Assembly: GCA_002436025.1 (NCBI GenBank)
Contig: DIXM01000003.1
Span: forward strand, 1-64,000
DNA from: a candidate division Hyd24-12 bacterium UBA6080
GTDB taxonomy: Bacteria > Fermentibacterota > Fermentibacteria > Fermentibacterales > JCC-6
Reading direction: 5' to 3'
Length of the DNA: 64,000 nt
The notes beneath the pieces were generated by a model. It saw only the letters and a list, made by a program, of their open reading frames with translations, searched no databases and had not been told where the DNA came from. Numbering within the stretch: the stretch's first letter is position 1; the number at the start of each line of letters is the position of its first letter. Made by a program: the position numbers and the translations under genes. Positions 43,026 through 50,038 of this stretch are shown here, one piece after another.

Positions 43026-43051
43026 CATCCATCACCGTCCGTAACTATTCT
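43022..43051 (+). promoter_or_regulatory. promoter of tRNA-Met
   Basis: A perfect TTGACA (43022-43027) and TATTCT (43046-43051) are separated by 18 bases. The -35 box contains the TGA stop of the preceding gene. The start point would lie a few bases before the tRNA. Confidence 0.6.
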
Positions 43052-43064
43052 TCCGGCTCTCGAT

Positions 43065-43140
43065 GGCGGTGTAGCTCAGTTGGTAGAGCAGCGGAATCAT
43101 AATCCGCGGGTCAGGGGTTCAAATCCCTTCGCCGCTACCA
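43065..43140 (+). tRNA. tRNA-Met (elongator, anticodon CAU)
   Basis: The cloverleaf is complete: acceptor GGCGGTG with CGCCGCT (one G-U at the end), D arm GCTCAGTTGGTAGAGC, anticodon stem GCGGA/TCCGC with loop ATCATAA, T arm GGGG-TTCAAAT-CCCT and encoded CCA. CAU could be Met, initiator Met or lysidine-modified Ile. The first base pair and lack of three G-C pairs in the anticodon stem argue against initiator; overall it resembles elongator tRNA-Met. Confidence 0.88.
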
Positions 43141-43148
43141 TCTCCTTA

Positions 43149-43176
43149 GGCAGCCCTCCCATGGGCTGCCTTTTTT
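43149..43176 (+). terminator. rho-independent terminator of tRNA-Met
   Basis: GGCAGCCC and GGGCTGCC pair perfectly over eight bases around TCCCAT and are followed directly by six T. It is the cleanest intrinsic terminator in the window. Confidence 0.85.
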
Positions 43177-43178
43177 CA

Positions 43179-43329
43179 GGGGACGGACTAAGATTGTTTA
43201 GTTTGTGCGCTTAACACAATGCGGCGCAACACTATGAAAATTGTGACGTCCGCATTGGGGTCGCGTAGGCGTATGACTATGGTGGCCAACACTTTAGCGC
43301 AACAAACTAAACAATCTTAGTCCGTCCCC
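43179..43329. repeat. palindromic MITE/RAYT-like element with nested inverted repeat
   Basis: The arms at 43179-43210 and 43297-43329 are inverted copies beginning GGGGACGGACTAAGATTG, identical over the first 28 bases and differing by one inserted T before GCGC. Inside, CAATGCGG (43217-43224) and CCGCATTG (43250-43257) form a second perfect inverted repeat. The 151-base unit has no ORF. The end sequence resembles those of REP-like elements associated with Y1 transposases. It sits directly between the tRNA terminator and tilS. A half copy is at 19850. Confidence 0.75.
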
Positions 43330-43336
43330 CTATATT
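43308..43336 (+). promoter_or_regulatory. candidate promoter of tilS, partly inside the repeat arm
   Basis: TAAACA (43308-43313, within the right arm of the element) and TATATT (43331-43336) are 17 bases apart. The start point would coincide with GTG 43343, so the message may be leaderless. Confidence 0.4.
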
Positions 43337-43342
43337 TGCGGG

Positions 43343-44263
43343 GTGGACACAGTTGAAAGAGCGTTTCTGGGCACGGTCAAGCGGGAGGGGCTTATCCCGA
43401 GAGGGGCGGGTGTTACCGCCGCGGTTTCGGGCGGGGCTGATTCCATGGCCATGCTCTACCTTCTGCACAGGTTCGCCCCGGCCAGGAACTGGAGCATCGA
43501 GGTCCTGCATGTCGATCACGGGATACGGTCTTCTTCGGGGGAAGACGCGGCTTTCGTTGCGGAAACCTGTGGAACGCTGGGGCTTCAATGCCGGATCGAG
43601 AGGCCCGACGCTGTGTCCGGTGGCTCGCTTGAAAGCGGGTGGAGCCGCGTCAGGCACCGTCTTTACGTTGAGAGCGGCAAGGTCGTGGCCGTCGCCCACA
43701 CCCGGAGCGACAGGGCGGAAACGCTGCTGCTCAGGCTTGTGGAGGGCTCCGGTCTCAGGGGACTCGGGGGCATGGACTACCGCGGTCGCGGCCCCGTGGT
43801 GAGACCCATGCTCGACCTCCATCGTGACCAGGTCAGGGATTTTCTCTCTGACAGACGGCTGCCGTGGCGTGAGGACGCCACGAACCAGGAGCAGTCCGTG
43901 GCAAGGAACAGGATCAGGGCTTCGGTGATGCCGGTTCTGGAGAAGCACTTTCCGGAGGCTGCTGACGGCCTCTCAAGGGCATCCGCCGTACTCTCGGCCT
44001 GGAGGGACCTTCAGGCCCTGGTTGCCTCAACCGCCCGTAACCCGATGCCCCGAGCCGAGTACACATCCCTTCCGGAAGCTTTGAGGCTTTCGGTCCTGTG
44101 GTCGCTGGCGGGGCAACCGAGGTCCGGGGCGGACGAGCTTTTCAAAACGGATCAATGGGTGGTTTCCGGTGGCACAGGGGAACACATCCTCCCCGGAGGG
44201 CATTTGCTTCTGGCAGGCTCCGACCTCCTTTTAGTAAAATCCAAAGAAGGAAGGTACGATTGA
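43343..44263 (+). CDS. tilS: tRNA(Ile)-lysidine synthase
   Basis: This 306-residue PP-loop ATPase converts C34 of the CAU-anticodon tRNA-Ile to lysidine. It has the PP-loop AAVSGGADSMAMLYLLHR, LHVDHGIRSSSGEDAAFV, VAHTRSDRAETLLLRLVEGSGLRGLGGM and WREDATNQEQSVARNRIRASVMPVL. It is the short form: the C-terminal tRNA-binding domains of E. coli TilS are largely missing, as in Aquifex. GTG 43343 is the start used; no ribosome site precedes it. hpt follows with a TTGA overlap, and ftsH comes next, a very common tilS-hpt-ftsH order. Confidence 0.9.
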   Translation: MDTVERAFLGTVKREGLIPRGAGVTAAVSGGADSMAMLYLLHRFAPARNWSIEVLHVDHGIRSSSGEDAAFVAETCGTLGLQCRIERPDAVSGGSLESGWSRVRHRLYVESGKVVAVAHTRSDRAETLLLRLVEGSGLRGLGGMDYRGRGPVVRPMLDLHRDQVRDFLSDRRLPWREDATNQEQSVARNRIRASVMPVLEKHFPEAADGLSRASAVLSAWRDLQALVASTARNPMPRAEYTSLPEALRLSVLWSLAGQPRSGADELFKTDQWVVSGGTGEHILPGGHLLLAGSDLLLVKSKEGRYD

Positions 44264-44769
44264 ACACCCTCATCACCGCCGACGAGATAAGGGACCGTAC
44301 AGCTTTACTGGGACAGGAGCTGAGCTGCATCTACCGTGACCGCGAAGTAATTGTCGTTCCGGTGCTGAAGGGTTCCTTCGTCTTCGCCGCCGACCTGGTG
44401 AGGGCCATGACATGCAATGTCACAGTGGATTTCATTGGGGCAGCAAGTTATGGGGCAAGCACTGTGTCGTCGGGGGAGGTCAGGCTGACCCATGACACAA
44501 CGGTTCCCCTTGCAGGCAAACAGGTGCTGCTCGTGGAGGATATCGTAGACACGGGCCTTACGCTGGCGTATATTCAAAAATTGATCATGTCAAGATCACC
44601 TGCCGACCTTCGCACGGTTGCCCTTCTCGACAAACCATCAAGGAGGCGGGTGCAGGTTGAGCTTTTCAGGGCTCTCTTTGAGATCCCTGACCGTTTTGTA
44701 GTGGGCTGCGGCCTGGACGGCCCGGGTGGGCTGTACCGAAATCTGCCATACGTGGCTGTTCTTCAATGA
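44260..44769 (+). CDS. hpt: hypoxanthine phosphoribosyltransferase
   Basis: This 169-residue purine-salvage enzyme converts hypoxanthine or guanine with PRPP to IMP or GMP. The PRPP loop VLLVEDIVDTGLTLAYI is intact, as are VVPVLKGSFVFAADLVRAM, VDFIGAASYG and the C-terminal DRFVVGCGLDGPGGLYRNLPYVAVL. TTG 44260 overlaps the tilS stop and follows AAAGAAGGAAGG. Together with the purine nucleoside phosphorylase domain at 37297, it gives a route from nucleosides to nucleotides. Confidence 0.93.
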   Translation: MNTLITADEIRDRTALLGQELSCIYRDREVIVVPVLKGSFVFAADLVRAMTCNVTVDFIGAASYGASTVSSGEVRLTHDTTVPLAGKQVLLVEDIVDTGLTLAYIQKLIMSRSPADLRTVALLDKPSRRRVQVELFRALFEIPDRFVVGCGLDGPGGLYRNLPYVAVLQ

Positions 44770-44779
44770 AAGGTCCCTG

Positions 44780-46738
44780 ATGGATATAAACCGAGGGAAC
44801 GGAAAGAAACCCGACGACAACCAGCCGCCGCCCATTGCCGGATGCTCCCTGAAAACCGTCACGCTCTGGCTGCTGCTCGGTCTGATGGCGTACGCCCTCG
44901 TTTTCGTGATGAATCGCGGCAGCGATACGGCGGATATCACCTATTCACAGTTGATGAACTTCTCCGAAAGGGGAAGTGTCAGGTCGGCCATCCTCTATAC
45001 CGGCGGCATGGTCGAAGGCGAATTCCGCTCACCCCAGACGGTCGAAGGTGTGGAATACCTGAAATTCAAGAGCTTCATCCCCTTCGAGGACCAGGCCGCC
45101 ATCGCCGCCCTCACCGGCAGCGGTGTCATGGTGGAGGGAAAGCCTCCCAAGGTGGACTTCTTCACATTCCTTTTCAACCTTGGCCCAATGCTCCTTCTTC
45201 TTGTGTTCTGGCTCTTCATCATGCGGAACGCAATGGGTGGAGGGAAGGTCTTCAGCTTCGGGAAGAGCCGCGCCAGGGCGGTGGGCGCCGACCGTCCAAA
45301 GACCACTTTTGAGGATGTGGCGGGTTGCGACGAAGCCAAACTCGAGCTGGAGGAGATCGTAGAGTTCCTCAGAGAGCCCGCGAAGTTCCAGAGGCTGGGC
45401 GGAAAGGTTCCCAGAGGAGTCATACTGATGGGTTCCCCGGGCACCGGTAAAACCCTGCTCGCCAGGGCTGTCGCCGGCGAGGCGAAGGTTCCGTTCTTCT
45501 CCCTCAGCGGGAGCGACTTCGTCGAGATGTTCGTGGGTGTTGGCGCAAGCAGGGTGCGCGACCTTTTCGTGCAGGCCAAGGCAAAGTCTCCCGCCATCAT
45601 CTTCATCGATGAGATCGACGCCGTTGGAAGGCACAGGGGGTCCGGGCTCGGGGGCGGCCATGACGAGCGGGAGCAGACCCTGAACGCGCTGCTTGTGGAG
45701 ATGGACGGCTTCGAGTCCAACCAGGCCGTTATTGTCATGGCGGCCACGAACCGGCCCGATGTTCTTGACCCAGCGCTTCTCAGACCAGGCAGGTTCGACC
45801 GCCGGGTGGTGGTGAACCTTCCGGACATCAAGGGCCGCACCGCGATCCTTGGGGTGCACACCGCAAAGAAACCCCTGGACAAGGACGTGGAACTGGAGAA
45901 GATAGCGCGCAGAACGCCCGGGTTCAGCGGGGCCGACCTCGAAAGCCTTGCCAACGAAGCCGCCCTGAAGGCTGCCAGGCGGGGCGTCAAGACAATACAC
46001 CAGGTTGACTTCGAGTACGCTGCCGATCGAATTCTGATGGGCGTTGAACGGCACACCCTTGTGATGAACACAGAGGAAAAGGAGTTGACGGCGTACCACG
46101 AAAGCGGCCACGCCATAGTCAACATCTTCGTTCCCCACTCGGACCCCGTTCACAAGGTCACCATCGTCCCCCGGGACAGGGCGCTGGGTCTCACCAGTTT
46201 CCTCCCGCGCGACGACAGGCACAACTACTCCTTCGAGTTCCTGCTGAGCATGCTGGCCAGGGCCATGGGCGGAAGGGCCGCTGAACGAATATTCCTGAAC
46301 ACCCGGAGCACGGGCGCCGGGAACGATCTGATGCAGGCGACCGACCTTGCCAGACGAATGGTTTGCGAATGGGGCATGAGCCCCGTTCTGGGTCCCGTTG
46401 TCCTTCATGACCAGACCGGCCCCATCTTCCTGGGAAGGGACATGACCCGGATCAAGGACTTCAGCGATGACACGGCACGCTTGGTCGACGCCGAGGTAAA
46501 AAGGCTTCTTGATGAAGCCTACGTGAAGGCCGAGAAGATCCTTGATGAGAACCGCGACATTGTGGAAAGACTGACCGTTCTGCTCCTCGAGAAGGAAACC
46601 CTGGGTGCCGAGGAGATCGGTGTGCTCTTCGCCGAGCTCAGACCCGGGATGGTGTACCCCGGGCTCGACCTGGAACCGAAGGAACCGGAAGGCGATGAAG
46701 GCGATGCTGGCGATGCAGGATCTGAAGAAGATAGCTGA
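44780..46738 (+). CDS. ftsH: ATP-dependent zinc metalloprotease FtsH
   Basis: This 652-residue membrane protease removes damaged or short-lived membrane and cytosolic proteins. Two membrane helices flank a periplasmic loop (VTLWLLLGLMAYALVFVM and FLFNLGPMLLLLVFWLFIM). The AAA module has MGSPGTGKTLLARAVAGEA near residue 218, IIFIDEIDAVGRHRG, and the second region of homology ATNRPDVLDPALLRPGRFDR. The zinc site is His440-ESG-His444 (AYHESGHAIV). The C-terminal tail is acidic. ATG 44780 follows GAAAGG. Confidence 0.96.
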   Translation: MDINRGNGKKPDDNQPPPIAGCSLKTVTLWLLLGLMAYALVFVMNRGSDTADITYSQLMNFSERGSVRSAILYTGGMVEGEFRSPQTVEGVEYLKFKSFIPFEDQAAIAALTGSGVMVEGKPPKVDFFTFLFNLGPMLLLLVFWLFIMRNAMGGGKVFSFGKSRARAVGADRPKTTFEDVAGCDEAKLELEEIVEFLREPAKFQRLGGKVPRGVILMGSPGTGKTLLARAVAGEAKVPFFSLSGSDFVEMFVGVGASRVRDLFVQAKAKSPAIIFIDEIDAVGRHRGSGLGGGHDEREQTLNALLVEMDGFESNQAVIVMAATNRPDVLDPALLRPGRFDRRVVVNLPDIKGRTAILGVHTAKKPLDKDVELEKIARRTPGFSGADLESLANEAALKAARRGVKTIHQVDFEYAADRILMGVERHTLVMNTEEKELTAYHESGHAIVNIFVPHSDPVHKVTIVPRDRALGLTSFLPRDDRHNYSFEFLLSMLARAMGGRAAERIFLNTRSTGAGNDLMQATDLARRMVCEWGMSPVLGPVVLHDQTGPIFLGRDMTRIKDFSDDTARLVDAEVKRLLDEAYVKAEKILDENRDIVERLTVLLLEKETLGAEEIGVLFAELRPGMVYPGLDLEPKEPEGDEGDAGDAGSEEDS

Positions 46739-47285
46739 AGGCGTCCGCCTTCTTCTTGAAGGCATCGGTGAGGACCCGGAGCGTCCCGGTCTCAAAGACA
46801 CGCCGACCCGGGTTGCCCAGTCGATGTCCGAGCTTTGCAGGGGGCTGGTGGGAGGGGTAAGACAACCCATCTCCACCATGTGCGTCGCGGACCAGAACGA
46901 GATGATCATCGTGAAGGACATCAGTTTCGCCTCCCTGTGCGAGCATCACCTTCTTCCGTTCCTGGGCCGTTGCGACGTCGTTTACATTCCGGCCGACGAC
47001 AGGATCGCGGGCCTCGGTTCCATCGTGCAGCTCGTGGAAACGCTTTCTGCAAGACCCACCATACAGGAGAGGCTCACCACTGAGATCGCGGACACGCTGA
47101 TGAGCGAGATAGGTGCCAAGGGGGTCATGGTGGTCATGGAGGCCGAGCACATGTGTCTTGCCATGAGGGGGGTCAAGAAGCGGGATTCCCGAATAGTCAC
47201 AAGCGCCATGCGGGGTCATCTTCGCAGACCGGAAACGAGAAGCGAAGCCCTTTCCCTCATCGGCAGGAGATCGCGGGGAACGTGA
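46704..47285 (+). CDS. folE: GTP cyclohydrolase I
   Basis: This 193-residue enzyme makes 7,8-dihydroneopterin triphosphate from GTP, the first step to folate. It has DPERPGLKDTPTRVAQSM, FASLCEHHLLPFLGRCDVVYIP with zinc ligands Cys and His, GLGSIVQLVETLSARPTIQERLT, and VVMEAEHMCLAMRGVKK with the third ligand. Three in-frame ATGs (46695, 46704, 46713) sit inside the end of ftsH; 46704 is preferred by spacing to GGAAGG. folP follows with a one-base overlap. Confidence 0.94.
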   Translation: MLAMQDLKKIAEGVRLLLEGIGEDPERPGLKDTPTRVAQSMSELCRGLVGGVRQPISTMCVADQNEMIIVKDISFASLCEHHLLPFLGRCDVVYIPADDRIAGLGSIVQLVETLSARPTIQERLTTEIADTLMSEIGAKGVMVVMEAEHMCLAMRGVKKRDSRIVTSAMRGHLRRPETRSEALSLIGRRSRGT

Positions 47286-48481
47286 TGCAACAGGTCCGCC
47301 CCGTTCTTCTTGAAAGCCGCCGGCACTGGTGTCAGGCGATGGAAGGGCTGGGGTGCGACCCCGATGCGTGGTTCAGGGTCAGGGAAAGAGCCGACGTCGT
47401 TGCGCTTCTCACCGGACCGATCCGGTCCCCCGCCGCCTCGATACTCAAACAGGCGATGCTGGCCGCAGGGGCCGATGCCCTGGTTCACAGGCTCGTTCTG
47501 ACCTGTGGCGTCCCGGAGAGCGCTGTTCTGATCTACGGCTCCCCGAAGAACTTGAGGGCGGGATGCGATTCCCTGAGGGGGCAACCCTTCGGTCTCGATT
47601 CGGTCGCTGATGATGTCCTCTGTTACCTTCAGGTTCCGGACGCGCCCGATACCATCCTTCTGGGCGACAAATCGCTGACTTTCGGCCCCAGACCCATTTT
47701 CATGGGGGTTCTGAACTGCACGCCCGATTCATTCAGTGACGGCGGGCAGTGGCTTGACCCGGCGAAAGCCGTTGAGCACGGCCTTGCAATGCATGAACAG
47801 GGCGCGTCCATCATCGATGTGGGCGGTGAATCCTCAAGACCCGGCTCACTGGCCACCTCTCGGGATGAGCAGCTCGAAAGGGTCATTCCGGTCGTAAGAG
47901 GCCTGAGCCGAAAACCAGACCTGCTCATCAGCGTGGATACGGTCGAACCCGCAGTAGCCCGGGCGGCCCTTGCGGCCGGGGCCAGGATCATCAACTCGAT
48001 CAACGGCATGGAAACTCCCGGAATGGCGGAACTCGCCGCAGAAACCGGAGCAGGCGTTATCCTTATGCACATGCGGGGGGATCCCGCCACCATGCAGCAG
48101 AACCCCCGGTACTCCCACGCCCCGTCCGAGGTCGCCTTCTACCTTCTGAACAGGGTGAACGAGCTGGTCGCGGCGGGAGTCGAGCGAAGCAGGATAATGG
48201 TTGATCCCGGCATAGGCTTCGGCAAACGCCCCTGGGACAACCTGGGGTTGATCAACTCGGCGCCGTGGCTTCGAAGGGTCACCGGTTGCAGGGTTGTCCT
48301 GGGGCACTCCCGGAAGAGCTTTCTTGGCCTTCTGAGCGGCGAGACCGAACCTGCCCGCCGCGACTCGGCCTCGGCGCTCGTCTCGGCGCTTTCGGCAGAC
48401 CGAGTGGATGTTCTGCGCGTACACAATGTAAAGCAGTGCGCGGAAGCCGTTTCCGCGGCCCTCGAAGGGATTGCGCCGTGA
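47285..48481 (+). CDS. folP: dihydropteroate synthase with N-terminal extension
   Basis: This 398-residue protein joins p-aminobenzoate to hydroxymethyldihydropterin pyrophosphate. The TIM-barrel enzyme spans residues about 132-398: FMGVLNCTPDSFSDGGQW, IIDVGGESSRPGS, LISVDTVEPAVARAAL, INSINGM, LMHMRGDPATMQ, IMVDPGIGFGK and VVLGHSRKSFLG. The first 130 residues are an extension of unknown role (RADVVALLTGPIRSPAASILKQAMLAAGADALVHRLVLT); similar long-form enzymes occur in other phyla. ATG 47285 shares one base with the folE stop (TGATG). cdaA follows with a GTGA overlap. Confidence 0.93.
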   Translation: MQQVRPVLLESRRHWCQAMEGLGCDPDAWFRVRERADVVALLTGPIRSPAASILKQAMLAAGADALVHRLVLTCGVPESAVLIYGSPKNLRAGCDSLRGQPFGLDSVADDVLCYLQVPDAPDTILLGDKSLTFGPRPIFMGVLNCTPDSFSDGGQWLDPAKAVEHGLAMHEQGASIIDVGGESSRPGSLATSRDEQLERVIPVVRGLSRKPDLLISVDTVEPAVARAALAAGARIINSINGMETPGMAELAAETGAGVILMHMRGDPATMQQNPRYSHAPSEVAFYLLNRVNELVAAGVERSRIMVDPGIGFGKRPWDNLGLINSAPWLRRVTGCRVVLGHSRKSFLGLLSGETEPARRDSASALVSALSADRVDVLRVHNVKQCAEAVSAALEGIAP

Positions 48482-49293
48482 GCTTCAACCTTCTGGGAAG
48501 CCCTTTTCTAAGCCTCTTCTGGCTCACTCAGGTCCTGGATGTCCTTTTTCTCTCGGTCATCATCTGGTTCCTTCTGAAGTCCATCTGGAACCAGCCCGCC
48601 ATGAGGGTCGTGATCGCCGTTGCCGTTTTCGTGATCCTGGCCGTGGTCCTTCAGCAGATGCGGTTCCACGCCACGGGCAGGATCCTCGAAGAGGCGGCCA
48701 AGATACTTCCGGTGGCCCTTATCGTGATCTTCCACGAAGAGATCAAAGACCTCCTGAGCAGGCTCGGCCGCTACCTTCAGGAGATGGAGTTCCTAAACAA
48801 AAGCAAACCGGGCCAGATCCAGGACGTGTTCATCGAGAACCTGGTCGTCACGTGCGCATCGTTGAGCCGCAAGGGAATGGGCGCCCTGATGGTCATCGAG
48901 CGGGACGAGGACCTGACCCGGTTCTGCAGCGACTACCACCCCCTTCCCGGGATCGAGTTTGTCCCCATCCTTGTCGAGGCGATCCTCACATCCCCCGGCC
49001 CCCTTCACGACGGGGCCATGGTAATACGGGACAAGAAGATAGTCATGGCCCACGCCTTTTTGCCCATGCATGTCGGACTTGAAGGTTTCGGCGGCAGGCA
49101 CCGGGCCGGCCTGGGCATAAGTGAGCGGACAGACGCGATAGCGGTGCTTGTGAGCGAGGAGACCGGCGCATGCAGGCTTGCCATAAATGGTGCTCTTTCC
49201 GCCTCCCTTAGCGACAAGGGCCTTAAAAGGCGGCTCTACAACTCTTTCTACCCCAACCAGAGCGGAAGGAAACCCGAGCGTGAGGGCACTTAA
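48478..49293 (+). CDS. cdaA: diadenylate cyclase CdaA
   Basis: This 271-residue membrane enzyme synthesises cyclic di-AMP from two ATP. Three N-terminal helices (VLDVLFLSVIIWFLL, MRVVIAVAVFVILAVVL, ILPVALIVIFHEEI) precede the DAC domain with its two diagnostic motifs: Asp178-Gly-Ala (LHDGAMVI) and Arg207-His-Arg209 (GGRHRAGLGISERTDA). Both are intact. GTG 48478 overlaps the folP stop. The usual partners cdaR and glmM are not adjacent; folP-cdaA order is common in Bacteroidota and related phyla. Cyclic di-AMP typically regulates potassium and osmotic balance. Confidence 0.94.
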   Translation: MSFNLLGSPFLSLFWLTQVLDVLFLSVIIWFLLKSIWNQPAMRVVIAVAVFVILAVVLQQMRFHATGRILEEAAKILPVALIVIFHEEIKDLLSRLGRYLQEMEFLNKSKPGQIQDVFIENLVVTCASLSRKGMGALMVIERDEDLTRFCSDYHPLPGIEFVPILVEAILTSPGPLHDGAMVIRDKKIVMAHAFLPMHVGLEGFGGRHRAGLGISERTDAIAVLVSEETGACRLAINGALSASLSDKGLKRRLYNSFYPNQSGRKPEREGT

Positions 49294-50038
49294 GGACAGG
49301 CTTTCGGCCCTGGTCACCGAGGTCGTGAGCGAAGAGGTCCGTGGTCTTCCTCCGGCATGGGAGAACAGGCTGACCGAAGCCGTCCCTTTCCGCCAGCTCT
49401 GGCACCTTTCCCTTCTTTCCTGCGCTTCAGCCCAGTGGTGCGGCGCCCATCCGGAAAAGGGACTTCCGGCATCCGCTGCAGTTCTTTTCCTGGCCGGGGC
49501 AACGGCGTCCCACGGGGTGCCGGCGGTCGGGGTCAGCATGCCGGGTCTTGAAGACTACGACGCGGGAGGGCCTCCCGAAGCCGGCCGGATACTTGCCGGC
49601 GACGCCCTTCTGCCGCTGGCCGTGAAAGTCACCTGCGGGCTCGATGCCCCCGGTTCCCTTGTACTTGCCGACCTGCTTCTGAAAAGCGCTTCGGAGATGC
49701 TGGACGCCATGAGTTTCGGAAGGCATGCCGACATGACTGGAAGATGGGCCGGAAGGCTTGCGGGCCTTGCGGCCAGGATGGGTGCGGTTGCATCGGGGGC
49801 GCCGGCCTTATCCGCCGAAACCGCTGCTCTGGCTGGAATGGAGATCGGCAAAGCCGCCGCGACCCTTCAACTGTCACCTTCGAGGGATGGGAAGTACGAG
49901 GCCGAAACCATGCTGAAGGATGCCATGGGTTCACTCAGGCCCGGGGAAGCCGGGCTCTTCCGCGAGATCTGCGGCTTTGTCTCCGCGATTGGCACCGGAG
50001 AGTCGGACAGCCTGTTCTTCGGTTTCGAGCCCGACTAG
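49280..50038 (+). CDS. degenerate prenyl-synthase-like protein
   Basis: This 252-residue helical protein resembles trans-isoprenyl diphosphate synthases in outline. GPPEAGRILAGDALLPLAVKV matches the conserved region after the first aspartate-rich motif, and the helices LADLLLKSASEMLDAMSFGRHADM and AALAGMEIGKAAATLQ match later ones. Both metal-binding DDxxD motifs are missing: the first is replaced by GLEDYDAGG and the second has no aspartate pair. Catalysis is therefore unlikely unless a different acidic set serves. GTG 49280 lies 14 bases inside cdaA after GGAAGGAAA. It could be a pseudoenzyme or partner of an active synthase elsewhere. Confidence 0.55.
   Translation: MRALKDRLSALVTEVVSEEVRGLPPAWENRLTEAVPFRQLWHLSLLSCASAQWCGAHPEKGLPASAAVLFLAGATASHGVPAVGVSMPGLEDYDAGGPPEAGRILAGDALLPLAVKVTCGLDAPGSLVLADLLLKSASEMLDAMSFGRHADMTGRWAGRLAGLAARMGAVASGAPALSAETAALAGMEIGKAAATLQLSPSRDGKYEAETMLKDAMGSLRPGEAGLFREICGFVSAIGTGESDSLFFGFEPD

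Noticed and set aside
43065..43140. tRNA-Ile2 (lysidine type) or initiator tRNA for the CAU tRNA next to tilS
   Set aside because: Proximity to tilS is suggestive, but the anticodon stem and overall sequence resemble elongator tRNA-Met, and the initiator's three consecutive G-C pairs are absent.
45029..46921. 630-codon minus-strand open frame opposite ftsH
   Set aside because: FtsH on the plus strand has all its motifs; the antisense translation shows none and lacks a ribosome site.
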